Below are positions 11,413 through 23,903 of a stretch of DNA of 64,000 bases, in pieces. This DNA comes from Amoeboaphelidium protococcarum (lineage: Eukaryota; Aphelidiomycota; Aphelidea). Location of the stretch: the NCBI GenBank assembly GCA_023515745.1, contig JALECJ010000257.1, positions 2,687 through 66,686 of the forward strand, written 5' to 3'. Numbering within the stretch: position 1 is the first letter of the stretch; every line of letters starts with the position of its first letter. The notes beneath the pieces are model-generated. The model saw nothing but the letters and a program-made list of their open reading frames with translations. It searched no databases and had not been told where the DNA came from. Both the position numbers and the translations under genes were made by a program.

Positions 11413-12105
11413 TGGATTAAGTTATTCATCCGCGCGGGGATAACCTTATTCATCCCTCTTAGAACTGTAAGCGCGTCATGTTTCAAAATTTATTCATCCC
11501 CGCCTTTTCTTCCCCGAATGGAAATTGCTGTACGAAATGAAATACAATGTGAAATGTGTTGTATATGTCAACAGAAGTTTCATACACATACTGGGGCACA
11601 AGACTCCGTGCTTCTGGTTTTTTTTTGGCGTCTCGATACCAGCAGGGAAGGAGAAAATCGCTGTCTAATGATGAATGTAAATTACGGTACGCATAATGTT
11701 TTGGAGATTGCAAACGCGTAATCAACAGACATCCACTCTTTATCTGTCTCAGACTTACATATTGACATTGACATTATACATCGAATGTTTATGAGTACAT
11801 TTTATTAGTTCATATTCGGAGCAGTATTTCTTTATAATAACTTGCAAATAGCAACCAACACTTATCGCGCTAATAAATCAGTTGCCTTAACCAGATACTT
11901 CGATACGTTGAGACTGTCTGTTCTTATTTATACTAAGCGCACTATTGTGAAATTTTAAATTTTTCATATTGTATTTTATGTGTTTATTATTGTATTGAAG
12001 TGTTTAGTAAAGGGGAATAATAAGCGGGGATGAATAAAGTTGACACAGGTCGCGTCACTCACGTTTCAGAGGGATGAATAAGACGGGGATGAATAACTTA
12101 ATCCA
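11413..12105. mobile_element. 693-bp terminal-inverted-repeat element (MITE-like)
   Basis: The ends are inverted copies: TGGATTAAGTTATTCATCC at 11413 and its complement ending at 12105. The similarity continues about 100 bp inward through repeated TTATTCATCCC motifs (three per end). The same short sequence AATTAAA flanks both ends (11405-11411 and 12105-12111), a likely target-site duplication of 6-7 bp. No transposase is seen. An open stretch on either strand inside (about 80 codons) has no recognisable domain. This fits a non-autonomous cut-and-paste DNA transposon; the superfamily is not known. Confidence 0.75.
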
Positions 12106-12286
12106 ATTAAACTAGTTTGTAAAATTAACACCTCATATCGTATGATATCATAACACTAACTATTTTCAATTGATTATAACACATAAAAAACCATCTTTAC
12201 GCATGATTTTTAACATTGGAAACAGTGTCAGCGGAAGGACGCGGACAAAAGTTTCATCAATTGAGAGAATATAAATAAAGGAATAT

Positions 12287-13818
12287 TCATTATTAAAAGC
12301 CACCACTATTTCCAAGATTAATACTTCTTCTGCGCACATTACTGTCGTTGAAGTCGACGACAGACGGTCTAAACTGACTTGGGCTATATGGCACTTGAGA
12401 TTAACTTGTGCCTGCTCTTTCCAACACGTTTCCTGAATCCTTTCTCAATGCTTTTGGCTTCGGCTCAACACGATCTGAGGTAAGTGGAGCAGCAGATGAG
12501 CCGCTGTATTATCCTTCTGTTTTAGATTTCAGAGATTTCCTCAGCCTGATACCACTAGCGGATAAGAATATCAAGGCACACAAACCCAAAAATACGGAAA
12601 GCCATATCATTATACCTCCGTTACTCCCACCGGGACCAAAGATTAGCCCAGCCGAATTGGCAGAGTTGATTTTGGAAACAGACGGAGGATCTGGGCACGA
12701 ACAGTCTTAAGAGCAAGAGTTACAATTCTCCCCATACTGGTAATCACACACATAATCTCCACATCTGGAAACATATTTCTCATACATTCCAACATTGTAT
12801 TGACAATCCTCTAGACGTGCAAATTTATATCCTTGATTCTGAGCCATGTTGAACAGATCCTGCACCAAATAGCTGTCGAAATCAGCTTCCTTTTACATTA
12901 TCAACATACTTGAGACCTTGCTATTATCATACTTATACTTGAGGCTGTCAGTCACCAACTTCTTAACATATGATTGATAATCCACCGAAATATTTTTGGA
13001 CTTTTCATACGTCGATTTATCGAAAGGGAGAATATCAGCAAAGGCAACGTTAAATCCAGTCTCGGCTATAATAGTCCTCACCGTTCCATTGTGCTGGGCG
13101 AAAGGAGGGAATACAACAGTTGGATACACTCCTAAGAATTAGGCAATTTCTCTAGCATTAAGGCGCAAGTCTCGGATGATTTCTTCCTTAGACATTGTCC
13201 TGTACGACTGATAGTTGAACGAATTGAGAGCTATAGTATGCCCTTCAACGTAAGCTCTCGTTACCAGATTGCGATAGTAAATATTATCATTCAGCTGGCT
13301 GCCCGCAACAAAGAAAGTGGCTTTTAAGCGATTCAGCAAAAGCCAATTCAGGATAGACTCCAGCTTCTAGGACGGTGATGCATAGAACCCGAATGACAGT
13401 AAACCTGGATTAACACACCGCTTTCTATAGGGAACATTCAGATACGGAATGTCTGAAAATTTATCTTTAGGTAATGGTTATTGATAAGCAGGAAACTTGT
13501 GACTCAGACAATCCTACATGGAAGACTGACGATAGCCAGCATTACGGAAGATGCTAGCAATCTATCCAATGTTTTCAATTACTTTAGCATTACCAGCATC
13601 AATTCCCACGATCCAACTCATTGACTCGGGAGAGTAAGTCATCACTGTGTCCCGTGCAGTCTAAACCGCCAGTTGCGCAACCTCCGTCTCCGTCATAGAA
13701 CCAACATTCTAAGTCTAAAAGTCAACCAATTGCTTATTGGGAGACAGCACGACTTTGTTCATACCAAAGAGCACATTCAATACCCAAAAATCATTCTACC
13801 CATATGGTACACTTAAAA
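12287..13818 (-). CDS. polysaccharide-deacetylase-like (NodB fold) membrane protein, 5' truncated
   Basis: An unbroken frame of 510 codons runs from the N gap at 13819 to TGA 12289-12287. A NodB-like core starts near 13400 (NPGLLSFGFYASPS, then RLKATFFVAGSQL, EGHTIALNSFNY, YPTVVFPPFAQHN). After it come a Cys-rich stretch resembling CGDxxCD...GENCxxCxxDC, a single membrane helix (GIMIWLSVFLGLCALIFLSA) and a 90-residue tail. In active family members the motif-1 Asp pair (TFDDG) and the motif-2 His residues bind the metal. Here motif 1 reads SFGFY and the expected second His is absent, so the core is probably catalytically dead. Topology suggests an outward-facing domain with a cytoplasmic tail. 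The 5' end is lost in the gap. Confidence 0.7.
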
Positions 13819-13907
13819 NNNNNNNNNNNNNNNNNNNNNNNNNNNNNNNNNNNNNNNNNNNNNNNNNNNNNNNNNNNNNNNNNNNNNNNNNNNNNNNNNN
13901 NNNNNNN
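13819..13907. other. 89-N assembly gap
   Basis: Run of N separating a truncated deacetylase-like gene from the 5' part of the bHLH gene. Confidence 0.95.
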
Positions 13908-14206
13908 ACATTCAAATCCTCGCGACGGGCGCGTTCAGTAGCGTTGTGATTAGCCTTCTTGATTTCATTGCGGATAGGAGAGGAAGTGAGCATCTGCTGC
14001 ATTTAATCTCCACCACTATTATAAATATCATTATCTTCATTTTATTAATTACCTCCATCATTGTCATCATCATCAACACTATCTATGCGAATTCGATTTC
14101 CAGATTACGGCTACTACTGCAGTTATCCTTGGTCGCCTTACAACAGGTTCTTGTCGATCGCCTCCTGATGGTTCAATGTAAATTATTATCCAGACGATAG
14201 AGTCAT
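13908..14206 (-). CDS. bHLH transcription factor, 5' part with basic region
   Basis: From ATG 14206-14204 the frame runs to the gap edge. It encodes a Gln-rich and Asp-rich N-terminus, then the basic region KKANHNATERARREDLN, the DNA-contacting part of a bHLH with the E-box-reading His, Glu and Arg residues. It stops in helix 1 exactly where the piece at 9971 takes over: 299 nt plus one N keep the frame. So this is the same gene as 8742-9971, residues 1-100 of about 509. The intervening contig 9973-13818 interrupts it. Confidence 0.8.
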
Positions 14207-14510
14207 ATTGATGATATTAATATATTATTCTCAAGTAAACCGATAGTAAATATTTCGACTTAAGCTCACAAAATATAGAGTTGTTGAACTTTCTTATCGG
14301 CACGTAACACTATTTAAAAAAGCGAAATCAAAATTCAGAAAGACACGCGGTAGAGGAATCACGCGGGCTGCAACCTCAGATCGCGTGACCAAGCGTTGGG
14401 CCTCTCTCATTGGACAATTGTGTACACATGTACTTGGCACACCAGTAAAAATGATATGAAATTTGTGTTCTAAATAATACAAGAGGAACAAATCATCATA
14501 TAGTTCAGAG

Positions 14511-15713
14511 TCAATCTTATTAAATTGCAATGAGAGAGGAGTCAAGTTTACAAACTTCTTGCTGAGACTCTCTATCAATCAGTGACAGACAGCTGAAATT
14601 TATCACGCCAGACGAAACTGCGACAAATTCAACACTGAGCTCAATAGCTTCCTAAGGTTATAGTACAGATTCAGTTCTATCACCTGCGAATGAGGCATAA
14701 CTAAGCTATAATTAAGATGATAGCTCTTCGCTGTAATTTAATACAATGTGCACTGTAGCTGATGACTGATTCGCAATTCTAAAAGTAATAGAAGTCTCTG
14801 CGTTGATGACAACATAATCTGGTGCATTTAGCATTTTCACCGACAAAACATCAGCCAATTGAACCGGTTTAGCAGATATAAAACTAGTCTGCAATCTACC
14901 AGCCTCACACATGGTTGATCGCCACAGAATGTCAAGCTTCCCAATCGAGCTGACTTATTATTTTAACGTGACATCATGCTTTGGCTTCAACATAAACAGG
15001 TACTACCTGATATCTTCACTCCCAATGTGATATGAATCTCCCCATAGTTAACTGCCATCAGGACACTTATTCAAGTCTTGACACTCGTAATACTTGGCAC
15101 ACTCTGCGTCCTACTCCAACCTCATACGTTCAATGAAGACGGGATTCTAGCACAAGTTCTACAACTGAGCCTCCAGGAACATGTGTTGTCCACTTGAGTT
15201 CACCTTGGTCTTTACACTGATAGGACTCAGAGCATTAAACTTGTAATACTTTTTCAACTTTTGGCCATTATTGTAATTTATAGTACAAACTAGGACATGC
15301 ACACCAACCTCTCTGATTTCATAAGATACCACCACCTCAACAGTCTGATTACTGAGCAGATTCACAGAGTTCTTACTGGAGTCATTCAGTACCGTCTTCT
15401 AATTCTACGTGTGCAATTCCACTCTGAACGAGACATTGTGAACTGTATGGCTCATATCATTGTTTACGCAGAGATAGCATGAGAAAGTCTCGCCCAGATG
15501 CACCTGACCAAACGAAGTGGGCAGAGTGAGAATATCCTTAGTGGGCGATGTTGTAGATTACTTGTCACCGTGGGATGCGCCAGTCAATTCCATCTTCTAG
15601 TCAAAGTAAGGCCGAGAGAGCCTCATCACCTTTAAAGTAATTGGATGCTACTACTCTCCACTTTACTATTACTGCTACTATTGCTACTATGATTATTGCT
15701 GTTACGTAGACAT
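14511..15713 (-). CDS. TRAPPC13: TRAPP complex subunit TRAPPC13
   Basis: A complete intronless frame of 400 residues (ATG 15713-15711, TGA 14513-14511). It starts with a Gln tract built from TAA, TAG, CAA and CAG, then the family signature LKVMRLSRP and the beta-sandwich motif LGETFSCYLCVNNDMSH. Mid-protein, KKYYKFNALSPISVKTKV aligns with the diagnostic KKFYKF..PLDVKTK of TRAPPC13 (DUF974). The length is close to that of the animal and plant proteins. TRAPPC13 is a peripheral subunit of the TRAPP GEF complexes that activate Rab GTPases in Golgi and autophagy traffic. It is followed on the same strand, 169 bp upstream, by HGH1. Confidence 0.88.
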
Positions 15714-15882
15714 TTCAAGGTGCCTTTACAGTAATATAATATTGAAAAGTAAAAGAGAGCGATGCGTTTATTACTAAACCTCAATGTCTACTATATCTAG
15801 TATACACGAATTAATAGAGAGATAAAAAGAACAGTTGAAATAATAACATGATACTTTTAGAGTAAACATGGATATTAATTAA

Positions 15883-16974
15883 TCATTAAGATGGTAAATC
15901 AACTGCAGATTCATCGCGTTTAATAAACTGCACAATGTCTTCAATAAGCTCCAGTTCCTATCGCAGGATACCATCTTCATCTTCTATACCATGTTCATTG
16001 TTGTCGCTGGATAGTCTGAGGTGGAGATGTTTAATAACAATATACGCGCCACACTTTCGGAGCAGAGTTCTACCGGCCAGGGAACAACACAATACTTGCA
16101 ACAGCTGAAGAACATTCAGTCTTATTTACGCTGAGATTACGCTTAACCTGTCCTAACAGTGTAAATTGATATTATCATGCAGCACTTAATCAAGATCATC
16201 ATAATCGTCGTCGCTATATTAATCAGAAGGAGACGTCAAAAGAGGAAGAGCATTACAAAGGATCTGCTTGATATCAGCAATCATTAACTGGTGATAACTT
16301 TCAATCTCCGAGGGTGATGATATGAACAACAAATTTCTAATCATCATAAGGTAGCCTTGAACGCGCACAGTAGACCTGTCTTTTAGCAAACATTTCTCTG
16401 AGTATTAGACAATATCTTTGACTAAAATACCATTCTAAGAGATTAGCTAACGAACCTGTGGTACAGCTGATAAATTAGCTAGAATAAACGCGAGATATTC
16501 ACTATACTCAGAATCTACGCCAAATATATCAGCAGCGATAGACAGAAACGCGTCATTTATGTGGATACAATAGTATTAGGACTATGCCGTGATATTACTT
16601 AGAGCTTGGGCACTCAGCTGAGCCAGGGAGTCAGATTCTTTCGATAAAGCTACACGCGTCAGATGGTCAACGATTTACTCAATATATTGTCCATGATCAC
16701 GGCCAAAGTCATTCGTATATAGAAGCTCTGATGAAGTCATTTCCACAATGAATTCATGAGCTTATTTAGAACTATTAATATCGCGACTATCTTTTAATAT
16801 CGATAACAGCGACTTTTATAAATCGATGGATCCTATCAATTGATAGCGTATATCCACATCAGCCACAAAGTACTGCAACATGTAATCCAGTGCCAACTAT
16901 TAGACATCCGCTCGCTCATCTTGGACTAATTTTACTAAATCTTATGCAATCTTATTTTTAGAATCCTGACTCAT
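15883..16974 (-). CDS. HGH1: HGH1-like eEF2 folding chaperone
   Basis: A complete frame of 363 residues (ATG 16974-16972, TGA 15885-15883), the size of HGH1 proteins. Armadillo-like helices are visible throughout. The C-terminal region has the family's layout: LLQVLCCSLAGRTLLRKCGA, where others read LLLQLC..R.GR..LR..., then ELELIEDIVQFIKRDES near the end. HGH1 is a cytosolic armadillo protein that helps fold elongation factor 2 with TRiC. An acidic insert (SDDDYDDLD) precedes the last repeat. About one codon in twenty is TAA/TAG. Assignment rests on overall pattern rather than a catalytic motif. Confidence 0.7.
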
Positions 16975-17154
16975 TATACTCTTAATTAAACAATTAACTG
17001 CGATTCTGCGACTGGAAATTTAGCTCTGTTAATCACGCGTTTCGGAGTAAAGAGAGCCGCACTGAACAAACAAACAAATGAGCATGCGCATGAAATCCTA
17101 TCCGCGAAGAAATCGATAATATTTTGAACATAACATGCAATTTGTTCACAATAT

Positions 17155-18747
17155 TCACAAGCTACTCAAATACGTCTTCAAATCCTGCAATGACCATCGA
17201 TTCTAGTACAACTGTAAGCAATTCTCAACTATTTTATAATCAATAGAACGGACCATGTCGTCGGTATTTAGAGCATATAAGTCCTTATGCTTACTCAATT
17301 CAGATTTTCTTCTCCGTATCAAGTCCCAAGTAAAATTTTTACTTGTCCACTACAACACCATGACGCCGGTAAGCCACAAGTCATAATTATGAAATACATC
17401 TCCTTCTGGAGGGCTATCACGGGCCTTGACAGATTTCTAAGATGCAGATTTGAAACTAGCCGCCAGATCGTAATCAATTAACACAATTTTCCCCTTGTTG
17501 GCCCAGCATATGTTTGCAGCACGGATATCGCAGTGACACATCTAATGTTCGCTACCCATATAAGACAATAAATCAACCAGCTACGATAAAACACTATTCA
17601 ACTGCGAAATATCAGTTGGAGGATGGGAATGTAGATCCCCGCCTTAATACATTGGCATTGACAATAAACATGAACTTCCTTTGATAGACCAACCGTCACA
17701 TAATTTCTTATCATACAACAACTAAAAATACTTTACAATTGAATTTCCAGACCAGATGCTCTACAATTTGTAAATGCGTTTCTTTTCAGTATCAATGTAC
17801 AAAGGATTGCAGAAAGATGGACGCGCCACTAATTATGACACTTTGACATCCTCAAGCATCTACTAAACCAACTTAGGAGGGATCCAGCAATAGCTAGCTC
17901 TCGGCTTTTAAATATCAGACGAAAGATCGACGAGCCTCCTCTGTACTTAAAGAGCCCACAAAACCCAAGATGCCAACATCACAGCCATATCATGGCCACT
18001 AAACAGCTCCGAGCATTAAATCTCCATCGCCCCATTTTTGTAAATGTATTAGAAGCCGACTCGGAGTATGTATAATGATTTATGTGACAGAAGGGGAACA
18101 TATATATACCACTCCGAACCAAAAATCTTGGAGACAACATCTGCATGTAACATAGGATAGACGCGTTTAATGAAGCTGATACCACACAAAGCAGCCTGGC
18201 GCGCGCAAAGTTCAAATTGATCAGTTTCGGGATCTGAAAGCACAGCAGCCCTCTTGACCTCACCTACCGGTCCAATCATATCACCATATCCATCCTCCTT
18301 CTACAGCATAATGTCAGGCTAACTACTACGAAAACAAAACACTCTAGGAGTAAGTGGCTTCAGTTCATCTTATAATCCAGTATTTGTAGGAATATCTTCA
18401 CCAACAACCCAGGAGTAGCCTTCAACATTGAGCACCTTAAGAATACAATTCAGCAACGAAATAACCACTTATTGTGTCTCCTTTACCTCATTCTTGTCAT
18501 CGATTGTAGACACACGCTTCAATTATAACTCTACATCGTTAAGACCATTTTGCATATCAGATATTCGATTACGGGGCACGTTTAGCAATAATTCGGCAAC
18601 AAAATCAATGTCTTAAGCTCGGCGCAGTAATAGTGACGACGCTACGCCACTTTCAATTAACCCACTCTTGCTAGAAACATACTTTAGAGGACACTCTCTA
18701 GCACTACTCAAATCTTAATTAACAAGACTGTCTTATCGTGTAGACAT
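17155..18747 (-). CDS. PD-(D/E)XK-like plus FunK1-like kinase protein (paralogue 1)
   Basis: A single frame of 530 residues (ATG 18747-18745, TGA 17157-17155). Around residues 135-166 it reads RVFCFRSSQPDIML, then GPVGEVKR: P144-D145, E163 and K165 are spaced like the PD...ExK catalytic core of restriction-endonuclease-fold nucleases. The C-terminal third is a divergent protein kinase with MCHCDIRAANI (H405, D407) in place of HRDxKxxN and LIDYDLA (D425) in place of DFG. No convincing glycine loop is visible. The HxDI..NI/LIDxDLA pattern is that of fungal FunK1-type kinases, and nuclease-kinase pairs are known among Crinkler-type proteins. A paralogue lies at 60830. Function is not established. 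Confidence 0.65.
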
Positions 18748-19860
18748 ATTGATAAGGATTTCGAAAGTTTTAGAGATCAATTGAAAAAATGCACAGTGAA
18801 TTCAAGCGAACGTTAATGAAAAGTTATGTAGGTAAAACTTCATTAGTAGTAACAGCTAATTAAGAGTGATGCCTAGGCGCGTTTGGGACTATCATAACAA
18901 TATTTGAGAGATTTTAATTATTTACAACAACCAATTTAGATTTGTGTTAAGTGTTAAGAAATGATAAGTAAAGTGGATGATGTAAGTTACTATATTTCTT
19001 ATCATGAAAAGATTCTCATGCTTGACCTTATCTGAGTCCGTTTCACTTCTAACCTTAGCGTGGGAATATTGCGGCATGAGGCGCAGCAGCTCCATGTGGA
19101 TGTTTGATCATAAATCTGACATTAAGGAACGTATATTTTAGAGACGGAATCTATTTAAGTTGACAACTCTTCGCCGATACGCTGAAAGCATTGGGGAAAT
19201 GATATCAATGGCCCTTGTTCAATAAATTCCGTCTTTCTGAAAGTGTGCCATTTCACGTATAGCCAAAATGTTGAAAATAATTAAGGACTGATAATATTGG
19301 TATCGTGCTCATGTGTGATATTATTAAACCGGTTCAGCAATTTTATCTGAAATTTCAAAGACATGCGCGTACGGCCGTCACATTGGCTGACCAACTGCGC
19401 CTTTAGGCCAGTATAACTACAGAGAAAAGATTGATAAAATTTCTCAAACCAATAGTCTCACGCCTCTCACGGCGACATGCTGAATAAACAAAGTAGATAA
19501 AGACACTGAGTAAACGAAAGCTTACCAGACACTGGGAAGAAATTATCGATCAGACACAGATCCCCATTCGCTGAATATAATAACGCAAAGATGATCATTG
19601 ATGTTGGGAGCCACCACACCAGGTGACGGACGTAACAGTAAGCTCGTGGTGTGATCTAATAACAGAACTCGCGCGAAATCTCGTGGATTGATTCACGGGG
19701 CTGTGATCACGCAGTAACCGAAACCTGTGAATATAAAAGCATGAATGATTGTCTGTCTGATCGAAAGTACTTTTAAGTTAATTAATAGACCTCCTGACTC
19801 CTTTTTTCAGGATAACAACGAAAGAATTCAAGCGACCGACATCAACGACTGCACTCCTAT
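18748..19860. promoter_or_regulatory. intergenic region, likely divergent promoter with TATA box
   Basis: 1.1 kb between a minus-strand gene and the plus-strand C2H2 gene. A TATA-like AATATAAAAG lies at about 19731-19740, some 120 bp before the C2H2 start codon, and a polypyrimidine TTTTTTCAG near 19803-19811 could be a 5' UTR splice site. No RNA gene was recognised in the rest. Confidence 0.4.
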
Positions 19861-21597
19861 ATGTCCCCTATCGATACTCCTACCTTTGGCTTAGACAATG
19901 CTAGTGGCATTGGCGGCGATCACAACGCCTCCTCTGCCGCAGCTGATGGTACCCCGTTTGAAAGCTTCGAATCCACCACCAATAGTGTGGATCATTATAC
20001 CAATGATGGTGTGCCTTCTACCTCCGCTCATTAAACGCGTAATTTAGATGCTGATGGTGGCAGCGGGAGTGTATAGAATGGTGATGGTTTGACGACTAAT
20101 GATGATAATAATGGCCAAGAGATTGAATTGACAACTACTGTGACTGTAGTGGGTGGCGATGGTGTAAACTCTCCTACCACTACCACCGCTCCTGTTGGTG
20201 ATGGTCTGATAGCTCCTCCTAACTCTGCTGTGGCTTCTTACTCTCAGGCTGAATAGATGCGCGATCAACACCAGAGCTACCATTAGAATCTTTATGGTAT
20301 TGGCCCTGATAGCGGTCTCGTTCATTAGTAGTAGAATACGGTGTCTAATTTGACTCCGCCCACTGGTCAGCATCACATTTCACCTCTGTACAATGCTAGC
20401 TTTCTAGAGCTGCTCCCAGAAGGTGTGGACAACTCTGTGCTTGAAGAGTATGCTCGTGACACATCTGCACTTAGCGGTAGTGGAATGCATTCCTTTGGCA
20501 TGTCATCCCTGTAGCAATAACACTAGTTATAGCACAAGTAGCACGGGTAATCTCATCAACAGTCTGGGCAGCCTCAATAAGGCTCTCAGTTCTACATGCT
20601 TGCTCCTTCTCCGGCATCTTCACCGTACACCTCTCGCTTCTCACACTTTGGTGCTAGTGGTGGTGTCGCTGGTAGCAATTAGTATGTCGGACATGCTTTA
20701 CATTCTTAATCTGGTGCCTCAGGTCATAACTAGTATCTCATGTAGCCGTCACAGTCTTAGCAGTAGCAGAATCATATGCAACAATTATCTTAAATTCCAT
20801 TGACCTCTGATACGCGCGCTAGCTCTCCTGGTCTTGAGCCTGCTGGTGCTGTGTATGCCGGCTATTCTCATATGCAGCATCCTTTCTAGCATATGAATGA
20901 GATGAAGGATGATCTTCTACAGTATCCTTATGGTGGCTTTAGTCAGACTTACGCTACATCTCAGTTTGCATACTATCCTTCCGCGTATCCAACTAGTGGT
21001 TACATGGGTGTTGACTCTAATGGCGTGCCTCTGAGTAACAGCAACTTGGGTGGCAGTCACTTGATGCATTAGCAAATGACATCGCATATGCCTAGTCCAC
21101 CGCAGAGCTCAGAGAATTCGCCGTATGTGATGTCAAAGAGTGAGCGTCTGAGACAGCAATCACGTCCGCGATAAAGTCCGTCTTTTGATGGTGACTTTGT
21201 GGCCAAGAAGACTACCCGCCGTGGTGGTAAGAAGGAGTATCATTGCCCGCATGAGGACTGTGGTAAGATATTTAAGCGCTCGGAGCACCTGAAGCGACAT
21301 GTTCGCATACACACTGGGGAGAGACCATTTGAGTGTCCGCTGTGTCAGAAGAAGTTTAGCAGATCTGATAACCTGACTCAGCATATTCGTATCCACAGGT
21401 CGGATAAGTAGAGAAAGAAGAGATCGATCATATTTGAAGATGATAGTGTGGATGCAGCTAAGAAGAGCTCCAAGTTGAGCACCGTGTCCACATCTTCAAT
21501 GGTGGATGAGGAAGAAAATCATCTCAATCATCATCATAATACTATGCATTTTCAAGATTACTCCCCATCACTTCAGTTGGAGATGCCTCAGTAATGA
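19861..21597 (+). CDS. C2H2 zinc-finger transcription factor (Msn2-like fingers)
   Basis: One frame of 578 residues from ATG 19861 to TGA 21595-21597. The first 450 residues are low-complexity, rich in Gln, Ser, Thr, Gly and Tyr, with Gln clusters mixing TAG, TAA, CAA and CAG. Residues about 460-512 form two adjacent C2H2 fingers: [20 protein letters not shown] and [20 protein letters not shown], linked by HTGERPFE. The helix contact residues RSEHLKR and RSDNLTQ match those of fungal stress regulators of the Msn2/Msn4 type, which bind AGGGG. A basic cluster (RKKRS) after the fingers is a probable nuclear signal. Binding-site identity is inferred from the helices only. Confidence 0.85.
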
Positions 21598-21781
21598 TGA
21601 CTGATCAGGTTTAGAGTCATATCTATACAGCGCTTAGAGAATATTTTAGAATTTTGAATTTAGTGATTAAACATGAAAACGTAACTTCTATAATCCTATT
21701 CCATTCAACATAAATCATAAATTTTTACTTTCTCTTATCATCATCATCTCACCACCAGCATCAATCTATGCATTAATCAAA

Positions 21782-23903
21782 TCAGCATTGAGCCTCCTCA
21801 TATCCCTCTGAGATTGCAAGCTCTTTTATTCTATCATTCTTCACTCCAAGTATCTTGTTGGCGCGATGCATAGTGGTGGCCAGGTGAGCTCCTTAGTCAA
21901 AAGCCTAATTCATCAAAGACGATTTCTCAATGGAGCTGGTAGTGATGGCCAAGTCATTCGATCCTTTCAGCATTCTAAGCTCCTGATCCTGCTCCCTCTT
22001 CACGTCACCCAGCCTCTTCAGGTACTATTCCATCATGCTATTCAAAATTTCTAATAGTTTGTACACGTCTGTTCGTTCAGATTCGGTCAATTTAGGATCT
22101 GCGCACATCTTATCAATGTAACGAAGAAAGTGTCTGTGCATAGCCGCCATCTCGCAGTCTAGATTCATTTTATCATCTTTAGAGTCATCCACACTGGTTG
22201 CAGACTTATTGCTGCTGGAGAAGAAGGAAGATATCTTGTGCAAAGCTTTGGACCCCTCCTTCTTCTTCTTCTACTTGTCAATCTCAGATTGAGATGGCTC
22301 AGTACTGATATCCGTCAAGAACTTTTTCAAGTTTACCATATTCTCACCAGTGATTAAATGATTCAATTTCACCATATGCGGCTCTTTATTCCCGTCAAAT
22401 GGAACCATATTTGCCAGCTGCTATATAGTCTTGGACATGAGCGTGAATGTTCTAGCATTTCTTGCATTAGGAGGCTCACCATTCGGAGTCAGACCGAACA
22501 GTTAAGGTCCCAGAGTGGCAGCGCTAAAGAACCGCAGGAAAATAAATGCCGTGATGACTGTATTACCCACGACAGAGTTATTGGGAAATTTCTTCTAAGC
22601 TTCAGATCTCAGATGAGCAAACACCTGCTTCAGCTGGTAAGGGCAATCTTTGGCACTGCGATAGATCACGTCCAATGTCCACTTAATATAAGCTTCAAGC
22701 ACAACATAAGCCTCCTCTACAAAGTCTTTGTCATTCATATCCATTCTAGTAGGGTCAACCTCGCAGACTCTATTCTGCAAAATTATCTCATGTATCACTG
22801 GACTCAGCACAGTCTTCAGATACTTTCCACCAATAAGTTTCATGTACTGATCTAAAGCCTTGGTTCCCAGCGAGTTGGCTCTGAATATAGTATCCGCATC
22901 TGCAACCTGTATCTCTGATGATAGAATACTCTTCAGGAAACTAATCGCCGAATTACTCTTCTCAAAGATGGTGACCAGAGTCTTTGCTGTCTCCTCACGC
23001 TCCTCCGTGACTCTACCGAGTACTTTGACGGCATGAAAGTTGTCATTGGTGATGAGCATCATCAGATTAGAGTAGGCATTCAGCGGTAGAATATACTCCT
23101 CGGTGTAGATATACTTGAGTCTAATCAGACCGGTAGTACCACATGTGTTCCCAATCTTACCACTACAGCCATTGTGAACTAATACTCCGCAGAGGGAACA
23201 TTTCGCCACGTCATCCAGCTTCGCCCACATCATTTTACGGCACTTGTCGCAATGCTTGGGAGCATTCACATGAAATGGCTGAAACTCGTGTGATTTAGCA
23301 ATCCTCTTCTCATCAATATCTTCAAGCGTGGAATCCTTGTCGCGCAAGGAATACCAGTCCTCATGCCAGCGGTTATCACTCTCCAGCGAATACTTGTTCA
23401 AAATGATCGATCCAACCAGCTTGTTGCCAAGTAATGTGCGCGCATACAGCTCCACCAGAATATCACTAAAGTACTCATCCAACTCGATTTCGAACTCCTC
23501 ATCAAACCACGGAGTCTTTGACTTCCAAACAGTCTTGGTCTTACCAGCGAGATCCTTTTCGGAGCCGCCGTTCGTCGCTGCAGCGGAAATCACAGACTTT
23601 ACCGTGTTGCCCATTGTGGCGGATGATCTGCGACCCATAGTGTTACTGTTGGGTTATGAAGACATGCCTGAAACATCGGAGCGGTTACTCATAAATGACT
23701 TGTTATCTTCAATTGGAGTCTATACTTGATTGGAAATGTCCAGCTTTCTCAGAGTTACAAAACAGTCTAGTTCTTCATCCTTCTAAAAATTCTTGGCTTC
23801 TATTACTTTAATGACGATACCTACATTATTGACTCATGATTATATTTTTAATGCCATGCCATATGTTTCAGTATAGCGATAAATTACGGTGATCTTTCTT
23901 CAT
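21782..23903 (-). CDS. Ras GTPase-activating protein with C2 and C1 domains
   Basis: Two exons: 23903-23888 and 23820-21782, with a 67-nt intron (GTAATT...TGTAG). The join is decided by frame: the short first exon MKKDHR leads into the C2 strand IVIKVIEAKNF, whereas the unspliced frame has an in-frame TGA just upstream. The product is 684 residues: C2 (about 5-165, with a Ser-rich insert), a C1 zinc-binding domain (HEFQPFHV, then C..C...C..C...H..C), RasGAP (about 250-480) and a helical tail. The RasGAP part has FRANSLGTKALDQYMKL, holding the arginine finger, and FLRFFSAATLGP, the FLR signature. It would switch off Ras at membranes. The C2/C1 pair suggests lipid or calcium recruitment. Confidence 0.9.

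Noticed and set aside
14294..14578. 94-residue minus-strand frame downstream of TRAPPC13
   Set aside because: It overlaps the TRAPPC13 C-terminus in another frame and shows no conserved feature.
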